Assembly: GCA_947501325.1 (NCBI GenBank)
Contig: CANMVC010000001.1
Coordinates: forward strand, 1,178,001-1,242,000
Direction of reading: 5' to 3'
Length of the DNA stretch: 64,000 nt
Origin: an uncultured Sphingomonadaceae bacterium
GTDB taxonomy: Bacteria > Pseudomonadota > Alphaproteobacteria > Sphingomonadales > Sphingomonadaceae
Below, one piece after another: positions 1 through 8,858 of the stretch (its first letter is position 1; each line of letters begins with the position of its first letter). Position numbers and translations under genes: made by a program. The notes under the pieces were generated by a model. It was not told the origin of the DNA. It did not search any database and saw nothing but the letters and a program-made list of their open reading frames with translations.

Positions 1-1521
1 CAGATGATAAGGCAGAATGAGCAGACATTCGATTAGTGAGAGCGCCAGAACGGCAATCACCACTAACGGAATATCGGCCACCAATTTGCCGATCACTCCG
101 CCAATCGCGAATAACGGAGAGAAAGCAGCGACAGTCGTCAACACGGCGAAAATCACCGGCACTGTAACCCGGCGGGCGCCCACGATAGATGCACCCAACC
201 CCGTGCGGCCTTTTTCGCGCTGCGCGTAGATATTCTCGCCCACCACAATCGCGTCATCAACCACCAGGCCAAGAGCAAGAATGAAACCGAAAAGCGAGAA
301 CATGTTGATACTGGAGCCAGCCAGATCGAGCAGATAAATCGCGCCGATAAAGGTAACGCCAATGCCAACCGCCGTCCACATCGCCAACCGGATATCGAGA
401 AAAAGCGTGAGTGCCAGCAACACCAGAAAAAGACCGATTGCCGCATTTTTGAGCAGCAGGCTTAGACGGTCATTGAGCAATTCGGAATCGTCACTCCAAA
501 TCGCATAGGAAACACCTGCTGGAAGCGTATCAACAAAATCATTTTCCAAATATTCTCGAACGGCCGTCGCCACATCGAGCACCCGTTCATCACTGGTTCG
601 AAAAACTTCCACGAACGCGACCGGTTTGCCATTATACAGCGGCAATAAATCGGCATCTTCAAAACCATCCTTGATCGTCGCGACCTGCCCAAGTCTTATG
701 AGCGCGCCATTTTCGTTGCTCACCAGCACAATATCTTCGAAATTCTGCTGGTTATAATTTTGTCCGATGGTGCGAACCCGCACTTCCTCGGTATCGGTAT
801 CAATCGAACCCGCCGGACTATCCAGGCTGCTCGCCGCGACCGTTTGCGAAATATCGTTCAGCGACAGACCAAAAGCCTGCAGCGTATTTTGAGGCACTTC
901 GATCGACAACTCATAGTCGCGAATGGAACTGGTATCGACAAAAGACACTTCATCAAGCGCTGCCAGTGAATCTTCCAACTGGTAAGCCACTTCTTTCAGC
1001 GCTGTTTCCGAAACATCACCAAATATCGCGATCCGTACAACACTTTGTCTGGTAGTCAGCTCCCGAACATCGGGTTCTTCCGCTTCATCGGGAAAGGTCT
1101 GGATCTGATCGATCTCCGCCTTCACATCGTCCAGCGCGCGGTCAATATCTGTACCCAATTCAAGTTCGACCGAAACCGTGCCTGATCCTTCATAGGCGTT
1201 GGCTTTCACTTTCTTAACACCGTCTACCGCTTCCACCGCTTCCTCGATTTTTTGAACAATCGATTCCTCGACTTCATCGGGTGTGGCACCGGGATAGGTG
1301 ACGCTGACCTGCACGGTATCGAGGCTGTTTTCCGGAAAAACTTCCTGCACAATCGTGCCGAACGAAGCGATTCCGGCAATGAAGAAGAACAGCATCAGCA
1401 AATTGGCAGCCACGCCGTTGCGCGCCATGAACGCGACAATGCCGCGCTGCTCCATCACTTCTTTGCTGGGCTTTTCCGGTCCTGAAGGCGGAGAACTGGA
1501 TTGATCTACCGGTGCGGTCAT
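1..1521 (-). CDS. RND efflux transporter permease, partial (C-terminus outside window)
   Basis: This is the N-terminal 507 residues of an inner-membrane resistance-nodulation-division (RND) permease of the AcrB/MexF superfamily, which exports substrates using the proton motive force. After a short polar leader, a first membrane segment starts near residue 30. A porter domain follows (TYPGATPDEVEESI is the usual post-TM1 motif), and TM4 carries the paired acids in LVVDDAIVVGEN near residue 420, which relay protons in this family. The frame stays open to the window edge. The start ATG overlaps the stop of the upstream adaptor gene (ATGA), so the two are translationally coupled. It is the last visible gene of an outer-membrane factor, adaptor, permease operon. 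The substrate cannot be told from sequence. Confidence 0.93.
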   Translation of the reverse strand, partial: MTAPVDQSSSPPSGPEKPSKEVMEQRGIVAFMARNGVAANLLMLFFFIAGIASFGTIVQEVFPENSLDTVQVSVTYPGATPDEVEESIVQKIEEAVEAVDGVKKVKANAYEGSGTVSVELELGTDIDRALDDVKAEIDQIQTFPDEAEEPDVRELTTRQSVVRIAIFGDVSETALKEVAYQLEDSLAALDEVSFVDTSSIRDYELSIEVPQNTLQAFGLSLNDISQTVAASSLDSPAGSIDTDTEEVRVRTIGQNYNQQNFEDIVLVSNENGALIRLGQVATIKDGFEDADLLPLYNGKPVAFVEVFRTSDERVLDVATAVREYLENDFVDTLPAGVSYAIWSDDSELLNDRLSLLLKNAAIGLFLVLLALTLFLDIRLAMWTAVGIGVTFIGAIYLLDLAGSSINMFSLFGFILALGLVVDDAIVVGENIYAQREKGRTGLGASIVGARRVTVPVIFAVLTTVAAFSPLFAIGGVIGKLVADIPLVVIAVLALSLIECLLILPYHL

Positions 1522-2912
1522 GGGGCTTTGTCAGCTCCCGATCTGGTGGCTTTTGTTTTACTCTTGCCGGGCTTGGTTTTGGATGAAGCCGTTTTCCTGT
1601 CTGCCGCAATCCGCACCTGCTGGCCATCTGTTGCCGTCTTTAACGCGCCCAATATAACAACAGGTTTTTCGCCTAAGCCAGCTGTCTCAATCAACGCCTC
1701 CTTGTCAGTGCGCTGCAATATATCCACATTGACGATGCGGAGCCTTCCCTCACGCACCAGCCATATCTGATTGCCCGGCCGCAGCGCAGCCAGGGGCAGG
1801 ACCGCATATTCATCAAGCGCCCGGCCTGTAATTTCCGCCTCGACAAAGCTCCCGACAAATAAGGGCGGTGCGCCGGATGCGCCGGCTGATTTCTGACCCT
1901 CTTTCTGGGTGACGGCCGGTGCGCCGCCGCGCAGCGGGTTCGGGATGCGCAAAAACACATCAATGGTCCGGGTTTGCGGATTAAGGACGCTGTTGGCGCG
2001 ATCCACAAAAGCCTGCCAGCGGTAGCGCGTCCCGCCATAGTCGGAATAGACCGACGCTTCGATACGATTGCTGCCAAGTCGCCATAGGGCCGGAATGAGA
2101 GCCGCTTCACTTTCCGAGAGCGGGATGACCGCTTCAAAATCAGCCGTGCCGACCATCGTTCCCAGTGACTGACCGGGCGTGACATAGCTGCCCAGCGCTA
2201 TATCTTCAGATCGCACGACGCCTGAAAATGGGGCGCGGACGGTCGTACGTTTCAACGCAGTTTGGGCGTCCGATAGCCCCGCTTGTGCGCGGCGAAGGGC
2301 TGCGCGGGCGGATTGTAATTGCGGTTCGCGCGTCGCCAAACCATTGGTGGGTGTGGCTGTGTTTCCTGGCTGGCCATTTGTGCCCTGGCCTTTCATATCC
2401 TGGCCTTTTGTCAACATATCGGGCGGTAAAATTCGTGCTGCATAGTCGCTGCTATCGACACTGGCATAGGCGTTGCTGCTAGCACCGCGCTGTTGAAAGC
2501 GTTCCAGCTCTGCTCTGGCCAGCGATACTTCTTCCCGCGCTTCCATGACCGCCACATTCTGCGAAGCCACGTCCGCCTGTGCGGTCTGGACAGCATTGCG
2601 ATAATCCGCCGTATCGATACGGAATAAAGTGGCGCCCCGCGCAACGCTTTGGCCTTCGCGCAGGTTTGGATTGACATAAACCAGCTTGCCCGCAACTTCG
2701 GCCGATAGCGTCAACTCTTCACGCGCGCGAACCGTGCCAGCCCCTTGCACCATCAAATTGCCGGATTTGATTTCCAGGGGCTGCGCCTGGACCAGCGGGA
2801 TATTTTCCTCGGGTGGCTTTTCTTCCGGCCCGCCGCGCAGAAAAATGAGCAGTGCGGCAATCACGATTGCTGCAAGCAGGATCAGGCCGCCAATAACGCG
2901 TTGCCGATGCAC
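1518..2912 (-). CDS. RND efflux periplasmic adaptor (membrane fusion protein)
   Basis: This 464-residue HlyD/AcrA-type adaptor would link the permease to the outer-membrane channel. An N-terminal membrane anchor (residues about 7-25) is followed by a lipoyl half, an alpha-helical hairpin, the second lipoyl half (VRAPFSGVV near residue 225) and beta-barrel and membrane-proximal domains. The start is GTG and shares one base with the upstream stop (TAGTG); the end overlaps the permease ATG by 4 bp. Two oddities stand out. Residues about 164-196, inside the hairpin, are a Gly/Gln/Asn/Thr-rich low-complexity insert with KGQ repeats. The C-terminus is a Lys/Thr/Ser-rich tail. Family membership is clear; the specificity is unknown. 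Confidence 0.93.
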   Translation of the reverse strand: MHRQRVIGGLILLAAIVIAALLIFLRGGPEEKPPEENIPLVQAQPLEIKSGNLMVQGAGTVRAREELTLSAEVAGKLVYVNPNLREGQSVARGATLFRIDTADYRNAVQTAQADVASQNVAVMEAREEVSLARAELERFQQRGASSNAYASVDSSDYAARILPPDMLTKGQDMKGQGTNGQPGNTATPTNGLATREPQLQSARAALRRAQAGLSDAQTALKRTTVRAPFSGVVRSEDIALGSYVTPGQSLGTMVGTADFEAVIPLSESEAALIPALWRLGSNRIEASVYSDYGGTRYRWQAFVDRANSVLNPQTRTIDVFLRIPNPLRGGAPAVTQKEGQKSAGASGAPPLFVGSFVEAEITGRALDEYAVLPLAALRPGNQIWLVREGRLRIVNVDILQRTDKEALIETAGLGEKPVVILGALKTATDGQQVRIAADRKTASSKTKPGKSKTKATRSGADKAP

Positions 2913-4408
2913 TATTCGTCTCCTCTAAATTCTGATTCAATGGCTGGCGCGGCCGATTTGCTTGACGCTGGCGCATCCCAACTGCCGCCCAGTGCCCGGT
3001 GTACCGCCAGCCGCGCCAATGCCACGTCACGCGCAGCTGAAGACAGGGCAGATTGCACCTGATATTGCGCGCGCAGAGCATCGAGATAATCGACATAGCT
3101 TCCAACACCTGTCGCAAAACGGCGCGATTGCAACTGCGCCGCAGCGGTTGCTTCGTCGAGCTGGGAAAAGAGAAAGCGATAGCGCTGCCGTTCTTCTTCA
3201 TAGCCCTCGATGGCAGCACCGACTTCTTGATAGGCGGTCAAAACCGTGCGCGCATAAACAGCCGCTTGCTGGGAATATTGCGCATCAGCGACATCAATAT
3301 TGGCCCTGATCCTGCCGCCTTGAAACAGGGGGGCGGTGAGGCCCGCTCCCAGATTCAATATCCACTTGTCGAAAATATCGAACAGCCCGGACGGGTTGCC
3401 CGCCTGTGTTCCGGTGCCTGCGGAAAGGCTGATCGATGGAAAGCGCTCGGCTTTCCGGGCGCCCAGAGTGAACCGCGCCGATTCAAGGCGCTGGCTTTCA
3501 GCGTAAATGTCCGGCCGCTGCGCCAGCAAGTCGATCGGCAGGCCGGAGGGGATGGACGTGAAAATCAGCCGTGGTGCCAGCTTTTGGCCCAGAAATTCTT
3601 CCATATTGTCGGAATAGCGCCCGACGAGAACCGCCAGCTGTCCTTCGGTGGCGGCCAGTTGCCTTTCGCGCTGTGGCAGGCCCGCTTGAATATTGCGAAA
3701 ATCCTGTCGCACCTGATAGAGCTCCAAGGATGTTGCCAAACCGCGGCGATAGCGGTTCTCGGTCTGCTCTACCCGGTCGCCCAGCACATCGATAATCTTG
3801 GTGGTCAGTGCGATTTGATCACGGGCATCTACGATATCGAAATAGCTGGTTATCGTTTCTGCTATCACAGCAAGGCGGGCAGCCTGCAGATCGGCAGCGG
3901 CGGCCGTTGCGTCCGCTCGCCCCGCTCGGGCATCATCGCGCAGCCTTCCCCAAAGATCGACCTCGTAGGAAAAGCCCAAGCTGGATGTGTAGCTTTCAAT
4001 CTGAAAACGGGATCCCCCGGCGGCTGCGCCAAAGCCCGTTCCATCCGTCGGTGTATCAGAATAGCTGCTGCCTGCTTCGGCATTAGTCTGAGGAAAGAGG
4101 CCGCTTTTCGACACACGCGCTTGCGCCTCTGCCGCGCGCAGCCGGGCGGTGGCTTCGGCAAGGTCGAGATTTTTGACCAATGCTTCATCAAGCAATGCGT
4201 TGAGAACAGGATCCTGAAAATTGGTCCACCATTGCGCCGGCTCATAAATACCGCCTGCATCCGTCTTGCTATATTGTTGCGGCACGCCAGCGGCTATTTC
4301 CGGCGCAGGGGAATCCGGCGCCATGCTGACGCAACCGCTCACCAGCAACGTGACGACGCCGGACAACATAAAATTTCTTACAAAGTGACTTTTCACAATA
4401 GGGGACAC
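2912..4408 (-). CDS. Outer-membrane efflux channel lipoprotein, NodT/TolC family
   Basis: This 498-residue protein is the outer-membrane factor of the tripartite RND pump. It begins with a lipoprotein signal ending in LLVSGC (lipidated Cys26), typical of the NodT/OprM branch. Two repeated outer-membrane efflux domains follow, rich in long Ala/Gln/Arg helices that form the periplasmic barrel. QYSKTDAGG and WWTNFQDPVLNALLDEAL near the N-terminus are typical of the family. The chosen start is GTG without a strong SD; ATG at residue 14 would shorten the signal peptide. It is the first gene of the operon and shares one base with the adaptor gene. The promoter side carries a palindrome facing the divergent TetR gene. 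Confidence 0.92.
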   Translation of the reverse strand: MSPIVKSHFVRNFMLSGVVTLLVSGCVSMAPDSPAPEIAAGVPQQYSKTDAGGIYEPAQWWTNFQDPVLNALLDEALVKNLDLAEATARLRAAEAQARVSKSGLFPQTNAEAGSSYSDTPTDGTGFGAAAGGSRFQIESYTSSLGFSYEVDLWGRLRDDARAGRADATAAAADLQAARLAVIAETITSYFDIVDARDQIALTTKIIDVLGDRVEQTENRYRRGLATSLELYQVRQDFRNIQAGLPQRERQLAATEGQLAVLVGRYSDNMEEFLGQKLAPRLIFTSIPSGLPIDLLAQRPDIYAESQRLESARFTLGARKAERFPSISLSAGTGTQAGNPSGLFDIFDKWILNLGAGLTAPLFQGGRIRANIDVADAQYSQQAAVYARTVLTAYQEVGAAIEGYEEERQRYRFLFSQLDEATAAAQLQSRRFATGVGSYVDYLDALRAQYQVQSALSSAARDVALARLAVHRALGGSWDAPASSKSAAPAIESEFRGDE

Positions 4409-4458
4409 CGTTTCAGCGGCTTAGACTCTACCAAGCCGTGCCAAATTGCCATCGAACC

Positions 4459-4499
4459 AAATGAACGTCAACGTTTTATTTGTACGATAGCGTTCATTT
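4459..4499. promoter_or_regulatory. Candidate TetR operator between efflux operon and its regulator
   Basis: A perfect 9-bp inverted repeat, AAATGAACG (4459-4467) and CGTTCATTT (4491-4499), is separated by 23 bp. It lies in the 124-bp gap between the divergently transcribed efflux operon and the TetR gene. Its position is where a TetR repressor would control both promoters. The spacer is longer than a minimal TetR site, so two overlapping half-site pairs are also possible. Confidence 0.6.
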
Positions 4500-4532
4500 T
4501 GCTATGAGATAACATCATCAAGGGGAACCGCC

Positions 4533-5174
4533 ATGTTAGATGCGGATATAAATCAGACACATAAGCTGATCGACAGACCAGCGAGTCAGCGTAAAATTGC
4601 CGATATTTTGGCAGCCGCGCGTGTTGAATTTTTTGCCAATGGCTTTTCGGCAGCCACAATCGAAGCGATCGCAGCGCGCGCGCAGGTGTCCAAAGTGACA
4701 ATTTACAGTCGGTTCAAGGACAAGGACAATCTATTCGGTCAAGTCGTGCGCGCAGAATGCGCCGATATGCGTAAAAATTTTACCGTCGAAAACCTGGAGA
4801 ACAAAAGCCTGCGGGATGTCTTGTTGCACGCCGCACTTGGCATGCTGGACTTTTTGATGCGGGATGAAATGATCCGTTTTGAACGTATATTGGCCGCCGA
4901 AGTCACCCGCGATCCCAAAATCGGTGAGCGCTTTCTCGACAATGGTCCGCGCCGATTGCTGCAAGATCTGACCAATTTGCTTCAACTGTCCCTCGAAAAG
5001 GGTGAGATAAAGAGCGATGATATAGTCGCTTCGGCGGAAATGTTCCCAGGATTGGTCATGGGGCGCATGGACCTGTTCATGCGCTATGGCCATAAAGTGA
5101 AACTGTCGGCAGCTGACAAACAAAAACGCGCGAAACGCGCCGTCGATGCGTGGATATTGATCCACCAACCCTGA
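4533..5174 (+). CDS. TetR/AcrR family regulator of the adjacent efflux operon
   Basis: This 213-residue one-component repressor has an N-terminal TetR helix-turn-helix at residues about 20-66 (ILAAARVEFFANGFSAATIE, then the recognition helix in VSKVTIYSRFKDKDNLF). Its C-terminal ligand domain resembles the AefR-like TetR_C group. The SD AGGGGA lies 7 bp before the ATG. It is divergent from the RND operon with a palindrome in the shared region, so control of that pump is the simplest reading. The effector is unknown. Confidence 0.9.
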   Translation: MLDADINQTHKLIDRPASQRKIADILAAARVEFFANGFSAATIEAIAARAQVSKVTIYSRFKDKDNLFGQVVRAECADMRKNFTVENLENKSLRDVLLHAALGMLDFLMRDEMIRFERILAAEVTRDPKIGERFLDNGPRRLLQDLTNLLQLSLEKGEIKSDDIVASAEMFPGLVMGRMDLFMRYGHKVKLSAADKQKRAKRAVDAWILIHQP

Positions 5175-5207
5175 GCCGGTCACGCGAATAAAAGGCTGGT
5201 CGCCGTG

Positions 5208-5903
5208 TTACGCCCCGACGAACTGCGCCCAGACCGGCAGGTGATCCGATGCCTTGCGCGCCGAAGCGCTCTCATGCACGCCGCCCGCAATCGCTTCAAG
5301 TTGATCACAATGCATGATCCGGTCGAGCCGCGCTATTGCGCCGCGCGAGTGGAAACTGCGACCGCAATCCACGAAATTATAGCTGCGTCCGAAATCCTTC
5401 AGGCATCCGCCCGATGCGCTCCATTCGTTCAGATCGCCCATCAAGATGGTCGGCCTTTCTTCCTCATGCTGTTTGGCGAGCTTGACGATCGCTGCCGCTT
5501 GCCGACGGCGCCAAAGGCCCGACAGATCAAGGTGCATGCCAAATATCGACAGGTCAAAGCCGTTTACTGCAATCTGCGCCATGACGGCCCCGCGCGGCTC
5601 GAGATAGGGAATATGCAAGATGTCCTGAGCCATGACCCGGGCGGACTTGCGCACCAAGATCGCATTGCCGTGCCAACCCATGGAATCGGTCTGCACATCC
5701 AGCGGAATGGCGCGATAGTCGCTATATTGTTCGAGCATCAGCGACGGTATCGCCGCCGCCCGTGCGCCAAAGCGCCGGTCGGCTTCCTGCAAGGTGATAA
5801 TATCTGCGTCCAGCTCATTAAGCACCTCTATGGTCCGTCCCGGATTGCGCCGCCGGTCGGTACCGATCGCTTTATGAATATTATAGCTGGCAACTTTTAG
5901 CAT
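5208..5903 (-). CDS. Endonuclease/exonuclease/phosphatase family protein
   Basis: This 231-residue protein has the DNase I-like metallohydrolase fold. Diagnostic motifs appear in order: ASYNIHKA at the N-terminus, the metal-binding Glu in LQEADRRFG (residue about 41), MGDLNEW (about 157) and the C-terminal catalytic SDHLPVWAQF. There is no signal peptide, so it is probably cytoplasmic. The substrate is not identifiable; the family covers nucleases, phosphoinositide phosphatases and sphingomyelinases. It is convergent with the TetR gene, with 33 bp between them. It seems to be a single-gene unit. Confidence 0.88.
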   Translation of the reverse strand: MLKVASYNIHKAIGTDRRRNPGRTIEVLNELDADIITLQEADRRFGARAAAIPSLMLEQYSDYRAIPLDVQTDSMGWHGNAILVRKSARVMAQDILHIPYLEPRGAVMAQIAVNGFDLSIFGMHLDLSGLWRRRQAAAIVKLAKQHEEERPTILMGDLNEWSASGGCLKDFGRSYNFVDCGRSFHSRGAIARLDRIMHCDQLEAIAGGVHESASARKASDHLPVWAQFVGA

Positions 5904-6031
5904 CGAAGAGTCTGCAATTATCCCGCGCCGATTCCATTAATTTTTCCCGATTTTCGACAGATCGGGTCGTGATCAAATTAGGGATATGCGACGATCATGC
6001 AAATAATATCTGCTGTGCGCAGTTTCAAAGT

Positions 6032-6802
6032 TCAGGGTACCGAATCCAGCAATCCGAATAGGGCACCTGTGGGATCCCGCAACAGCGCATAACGCCCCAT
6101 ATCATCCATAGTGCTGGGCGGGAGCATCATTTTTGCACCCAATGATTTGGCCTTTTCAGCAACGATATCGACGTCCGCGACACCAATATAGGGAACCCAT
6201 TGCACGGCGTGGTTCAACTCTTCCGGTATAGCCAATGCAGCTGCTACCGGACTGTCATCAGCTGATCCGAAACTGCTGTAAAAGGCTAAATCTCCAATAT
6301 CGGTTTGCTCGGAGGACCAGGCAAACAGGCCTTCATAGAAAACCCTGGCCCGCTGGATGTCCATGGTAAACAACGCCTCCCGCATGAAGACACCTGTCGG
6401 GGCCGGATAGTCGTGGCTGGCAACGAACGGACAGATCAACCCGCCCAGCGGATCCCGCACCACAGCGCTACGCCCAACCCCGGGAATATCAAATGCTGTT
6501 CTTTCGATTGTACCGTCCAGTTTCCGAGACCGTTTGACAGCAGCATCAACATCATCGACCGCGACAAAGGCCAGCCAGTGGGATTGCTGATCCGGCTCAA
6601 TCTCTATGAACCCGCCATGGGCTTCTCCTTCATGGAGAATGAGCGGATAGTCCGCCTCGCCGGATGTCCAGACGAATTCCGTCGCATGCTCCACTTCATA
6701 GTCCCACCCGAGCAAGTCCGTATAAAATTTACGGGCTTTGTCGACATCGGTGGTCAACAGGTCATGCCAAACAATATGACCGATCACAGATGGTTGAGCC
6801 AT
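6032..6802 (-). CDS. VOC family protein with two glyoxalase-fold modules
   Basis: This 256-residue protein has two vicinal-oxygen-chelate (glyoxalase/bleomycin-resistance) modules: residues about 1-120, beginning IGHIVWHDLLTTDVDKARKF, and about 130-256, with LRDPTGALFGLL at the end. Two-module proteins of this kind are common in actinobacteria and alphaproteobacteria and usually have unknown substrates. The start was set at the ATG preceded by AAGGAG with a 6-bp spacer; an open frame continues 22 codons upstream but has no SD. It stands alone, divergent from the antiporter gene. Confidence 0.85.
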   Translation of the reverse strand: MAQPSVIGHIVWHDLLTTDVDKARKFYTDLLGWDYEVEHATEFVWTSGEADYPLILHEGEAHGGFIEIEPDQQSHWLAFVAVDDVDAAVKRSRKLDGTIERTAFDIPGVGRSAVVRDPLGGLICPFVASHDYPAPTGVFMREALFTMDIQRARVFYEGLFAWSSEQTDIGDLAFYSSFGSADDSPVAAALAIPEELNHAVQWVPYIGVADVDIVAEKAKSLGAKMMLPPSTMDDMGRYALLRDPTGALFGLLDSVP

Positions 6803-7020
6803 GGTGTTCTCCTTCCGGCCGAGAGCCATCACCTCAGCGCGTTGTGACGCTGATTGTGCCAATGGCATGCAGCCATTCTATTGACGCAGATCAATCCAAT
6901 GGCCGTATGGGGATGATAGAAACGGCTATGGCATTAATTTGGGCATATCAAAACTAAGGGAATCGACTTAAAGTCAGCCCTCACGCCAAACCCCGTTAGC
7001 AACACAGCAGAGGCCTGACC

Positions 7021-8748
7021 GTGCATCCTGAAATCCCCTATCTTCGGGAAACTATCATCTTCCTGGTCGCCGCCGGATTGGTTGTTCCCCTGTTTCGCAA
7101 AGCCGGGATTAGTGCAGTTCTGGGCTTTCTGTTCGTCGGTCTGGTTATCGGTCCCTATGGTGTCGGGCGGCTCGTTGGTGAAACGCCGATACTCGAATTG
7201 ATGGTGATTGCAGACGTCGAAGGGGTCAGCCGCTTTGCCGAGCTTGGCGTCATATTCCTGTTGTTCACCATCGGCCTGGAACTCTCGATCGCGCAGCTTT
7301 GGGGCATGCGGCGACTCGTCTTCGGTTTCGGTACCGCGCAGGTCGCCATAAGCGCGCTGGTGATCGGAGCCATCGCTTATGCGTTCGGCAATAATCTCGT
7401 CGCTGCCACAATTTTCGGCCTGTGCCTTGCACTCTCGTCCACAGCGCTTGTCATGCAACTGCTCACAGAGACACGGAGGCTGAGTACGCCCGCCGGCCGC
7501 TCCAGTTTCGGAGTGCTGCTGCTGCAGGATCTGGCGGTGGTGCCGATATTGTTTTTCGTCGGCATAGCCGGTGCGACGATACAGGGGTCACTCGCTTTGG
7601 CGGCCCTGCAAGCCATTGGCGAAGCGGTGCTGGTGATAGCGCTCATCTTCCTGATCGGTCGCATTGCCGTCCGCCCCTTCCTGCGCTTTGTCGGGGGCAC
7701 CGGAAGCCGCGAAGTTTTTATGGCAGCCGTCATCCTGCTGGTCTTGATTACCGCGGCGCTGACAGCGCTGGCGGGGCTTTCCATGGCACTCGGCGCGTTT
7801 CTCGCCGGTTTGCTCTTTGCCGGAACAGAATATCGCCATCAGATTGCGAGCGACATTGAACCGTTCAAAGGCTTGCTGCTCGGCCTATTCTTTATCTCGG
7901 TCGGGATGAGCCTCGATATCCTGGCCGTCTGGGCGGATATCCAATGGGTCTTGCTGTCAGCACTGGGGTTGCTGGCGATCAAGGGCACCATCCTGTTCGC
8001 GCTGGCCCGTGCCTATCGCTTGCCCAGGGATGTTGCCGCGGAAACCGCCATATTGATGAGCCAGGGCGGTGAATTTGCCTTTGTGGTCATTGCCGCTGCT
8101 TTATCCTTTTCCCTGCTCGATCCGGACATTGCCCAGTTCATGTTGCTCGTCGTTATCGTCACCATGTTCCTGACCCCGCTGCTCGCCATAATCGGCAAGC
8201 GTGTGGGCGAAATATTGCGGCAACGAGAGGCCAAGAATGGCGAAGTACCAACCAGCATTGATGACGAACATCCCGTCATTATCGGCGGTTTCGGGCGCGT
8301 TGGCCGCTTGCTCGCACAGCTTCTGGACGAGCAGCGCATCCCCTATATCGCGATCGATAGCGATCCGGAGCTGGTGGCCACGCAGCGCGCCAAGGGGGCG
8401 GCAATATTTTTTGGCGATGCCAGTCAGCCGGAGCTGCTGCAACATCTGGGAATAGAAAAAGCCGCTGCCTTCGCCACGACCATGAATGCGCCCGAAGCGG
8501 CAGACCACGTGATCAAAGCCGTCCACAGAGACTGGCCCCATATCCCGATTATCGCTCGCGCCTGCGACGTGCCCCATGCGGAAGCTCTGCGTGCCAGCGG
8601 CGCCCGAAGCGCCGTGCCAGAAACGGTCGAAGCCAGTTTGGAACTATGCGAGCAATTGCTGACGAATATCGGTTTTCCTCAAGAAGCCGCCCGCTCCATC
8701 GTCGATGATCAACGGACCTGGCAAACAGGAAAAGAGACTGACGAATAG
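7021..8748 (+). CDS. Monovalent cation:proton antiporter, KefB/CPA2 type with TrkA-N domain
   Basis: This 575-residue protein has an N-terminal CPA2 antiporter domain of about 12 membrane segments (residues 1-385). A cytoplasmic TrkA-N/RCK nucleotide-binding domain starts at HPVIIGGFGRVGRLLAQ (about residue 420) with the Rossmann GxGxxG and a downstream acidic IDSD. This matches KefB/KefC-like K+ efflux systems and related Na+(K+)/H+ antiporters; the cation cannot be told from sequence. The start is GTG with AGAGG seven bases upstream. The universal stress protein gene follows 110 bp later on the same strand, which would fit an ion/stress response, but co-transcription is not shown. Confidence 0.92.
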   Translation: MHPEIPYLRETIIFLVAAGLVVPLFRKAGISAVLGFLFVGLVIGPYGVGRLVGETPILELMVIADVEGVSRFAELGVIFLLFTIGLELSIAQLWGMRRLVFGFGTAQVAISALVIGAIAYAFGNNLVAATIFGLCLALSSTALVMQLLTETRRLSTPAGRSSFGVLLLQDLAVVPILFFVGIAGATIQGSLALAALQAIGEAVLVIALIFLIGRIAVRPFLRFVGGTGSREVFMAAVILLVLITAALTALAGLSMALGAFLAGLLFAGTEYRHQIASDIEPFKGLLLGLFFISVGMSLDILAVWADIQWVLLSALGLLAIKGTILFALARAYRLPRDVAAETAILMSQGGEFAFVVIAAALSFSLLDPDIAQFMLLVVIVTMFLTPLLAIIGKRVGEILRQREAKNGEVPTSIDDEHPVIIGGFGRVGRLLAQLLDEQRIPYIAIDSDPELVATQRAKGAAIFFGDASQPELLQHLGIEKAAAFATTMNAPEAADHVIKAVHRDWPHIPIIARACDVPHAEALRASGARSAVPETVEASLELCEQLLTNIGFPQEAARSIVDDQRTWQTGKETDE

Positions 8749-8858
8749 ACTGGGCCTATCGAATAGCGCGGCTTCAATCGATTTAACCGCTTGATGAGCC
8801 CCGTGATACAAGCCGATACAACAAACCCACAAGCCCAGTTTTTTGGAAAGGCACCGCT

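Noticed and set aside
3053-4507. 484-codon plus-strand ORF
   Set aside because: It lies opposite the clear outer-membrane efflux gene and has no domain or SD.
5205-5900. 231-codon plus-strand ORF opposite the endonuclease/phosphatase gene
   Set aside because: The minus-strand frame has all catalytic motifs; this one has none.
8749-8839. ACTGGGC and GCCCAGT inverted repeat after the antiporter gene
   Set aside because: Seven-base arms are 77 bp apart, so a terminator is unlikely.
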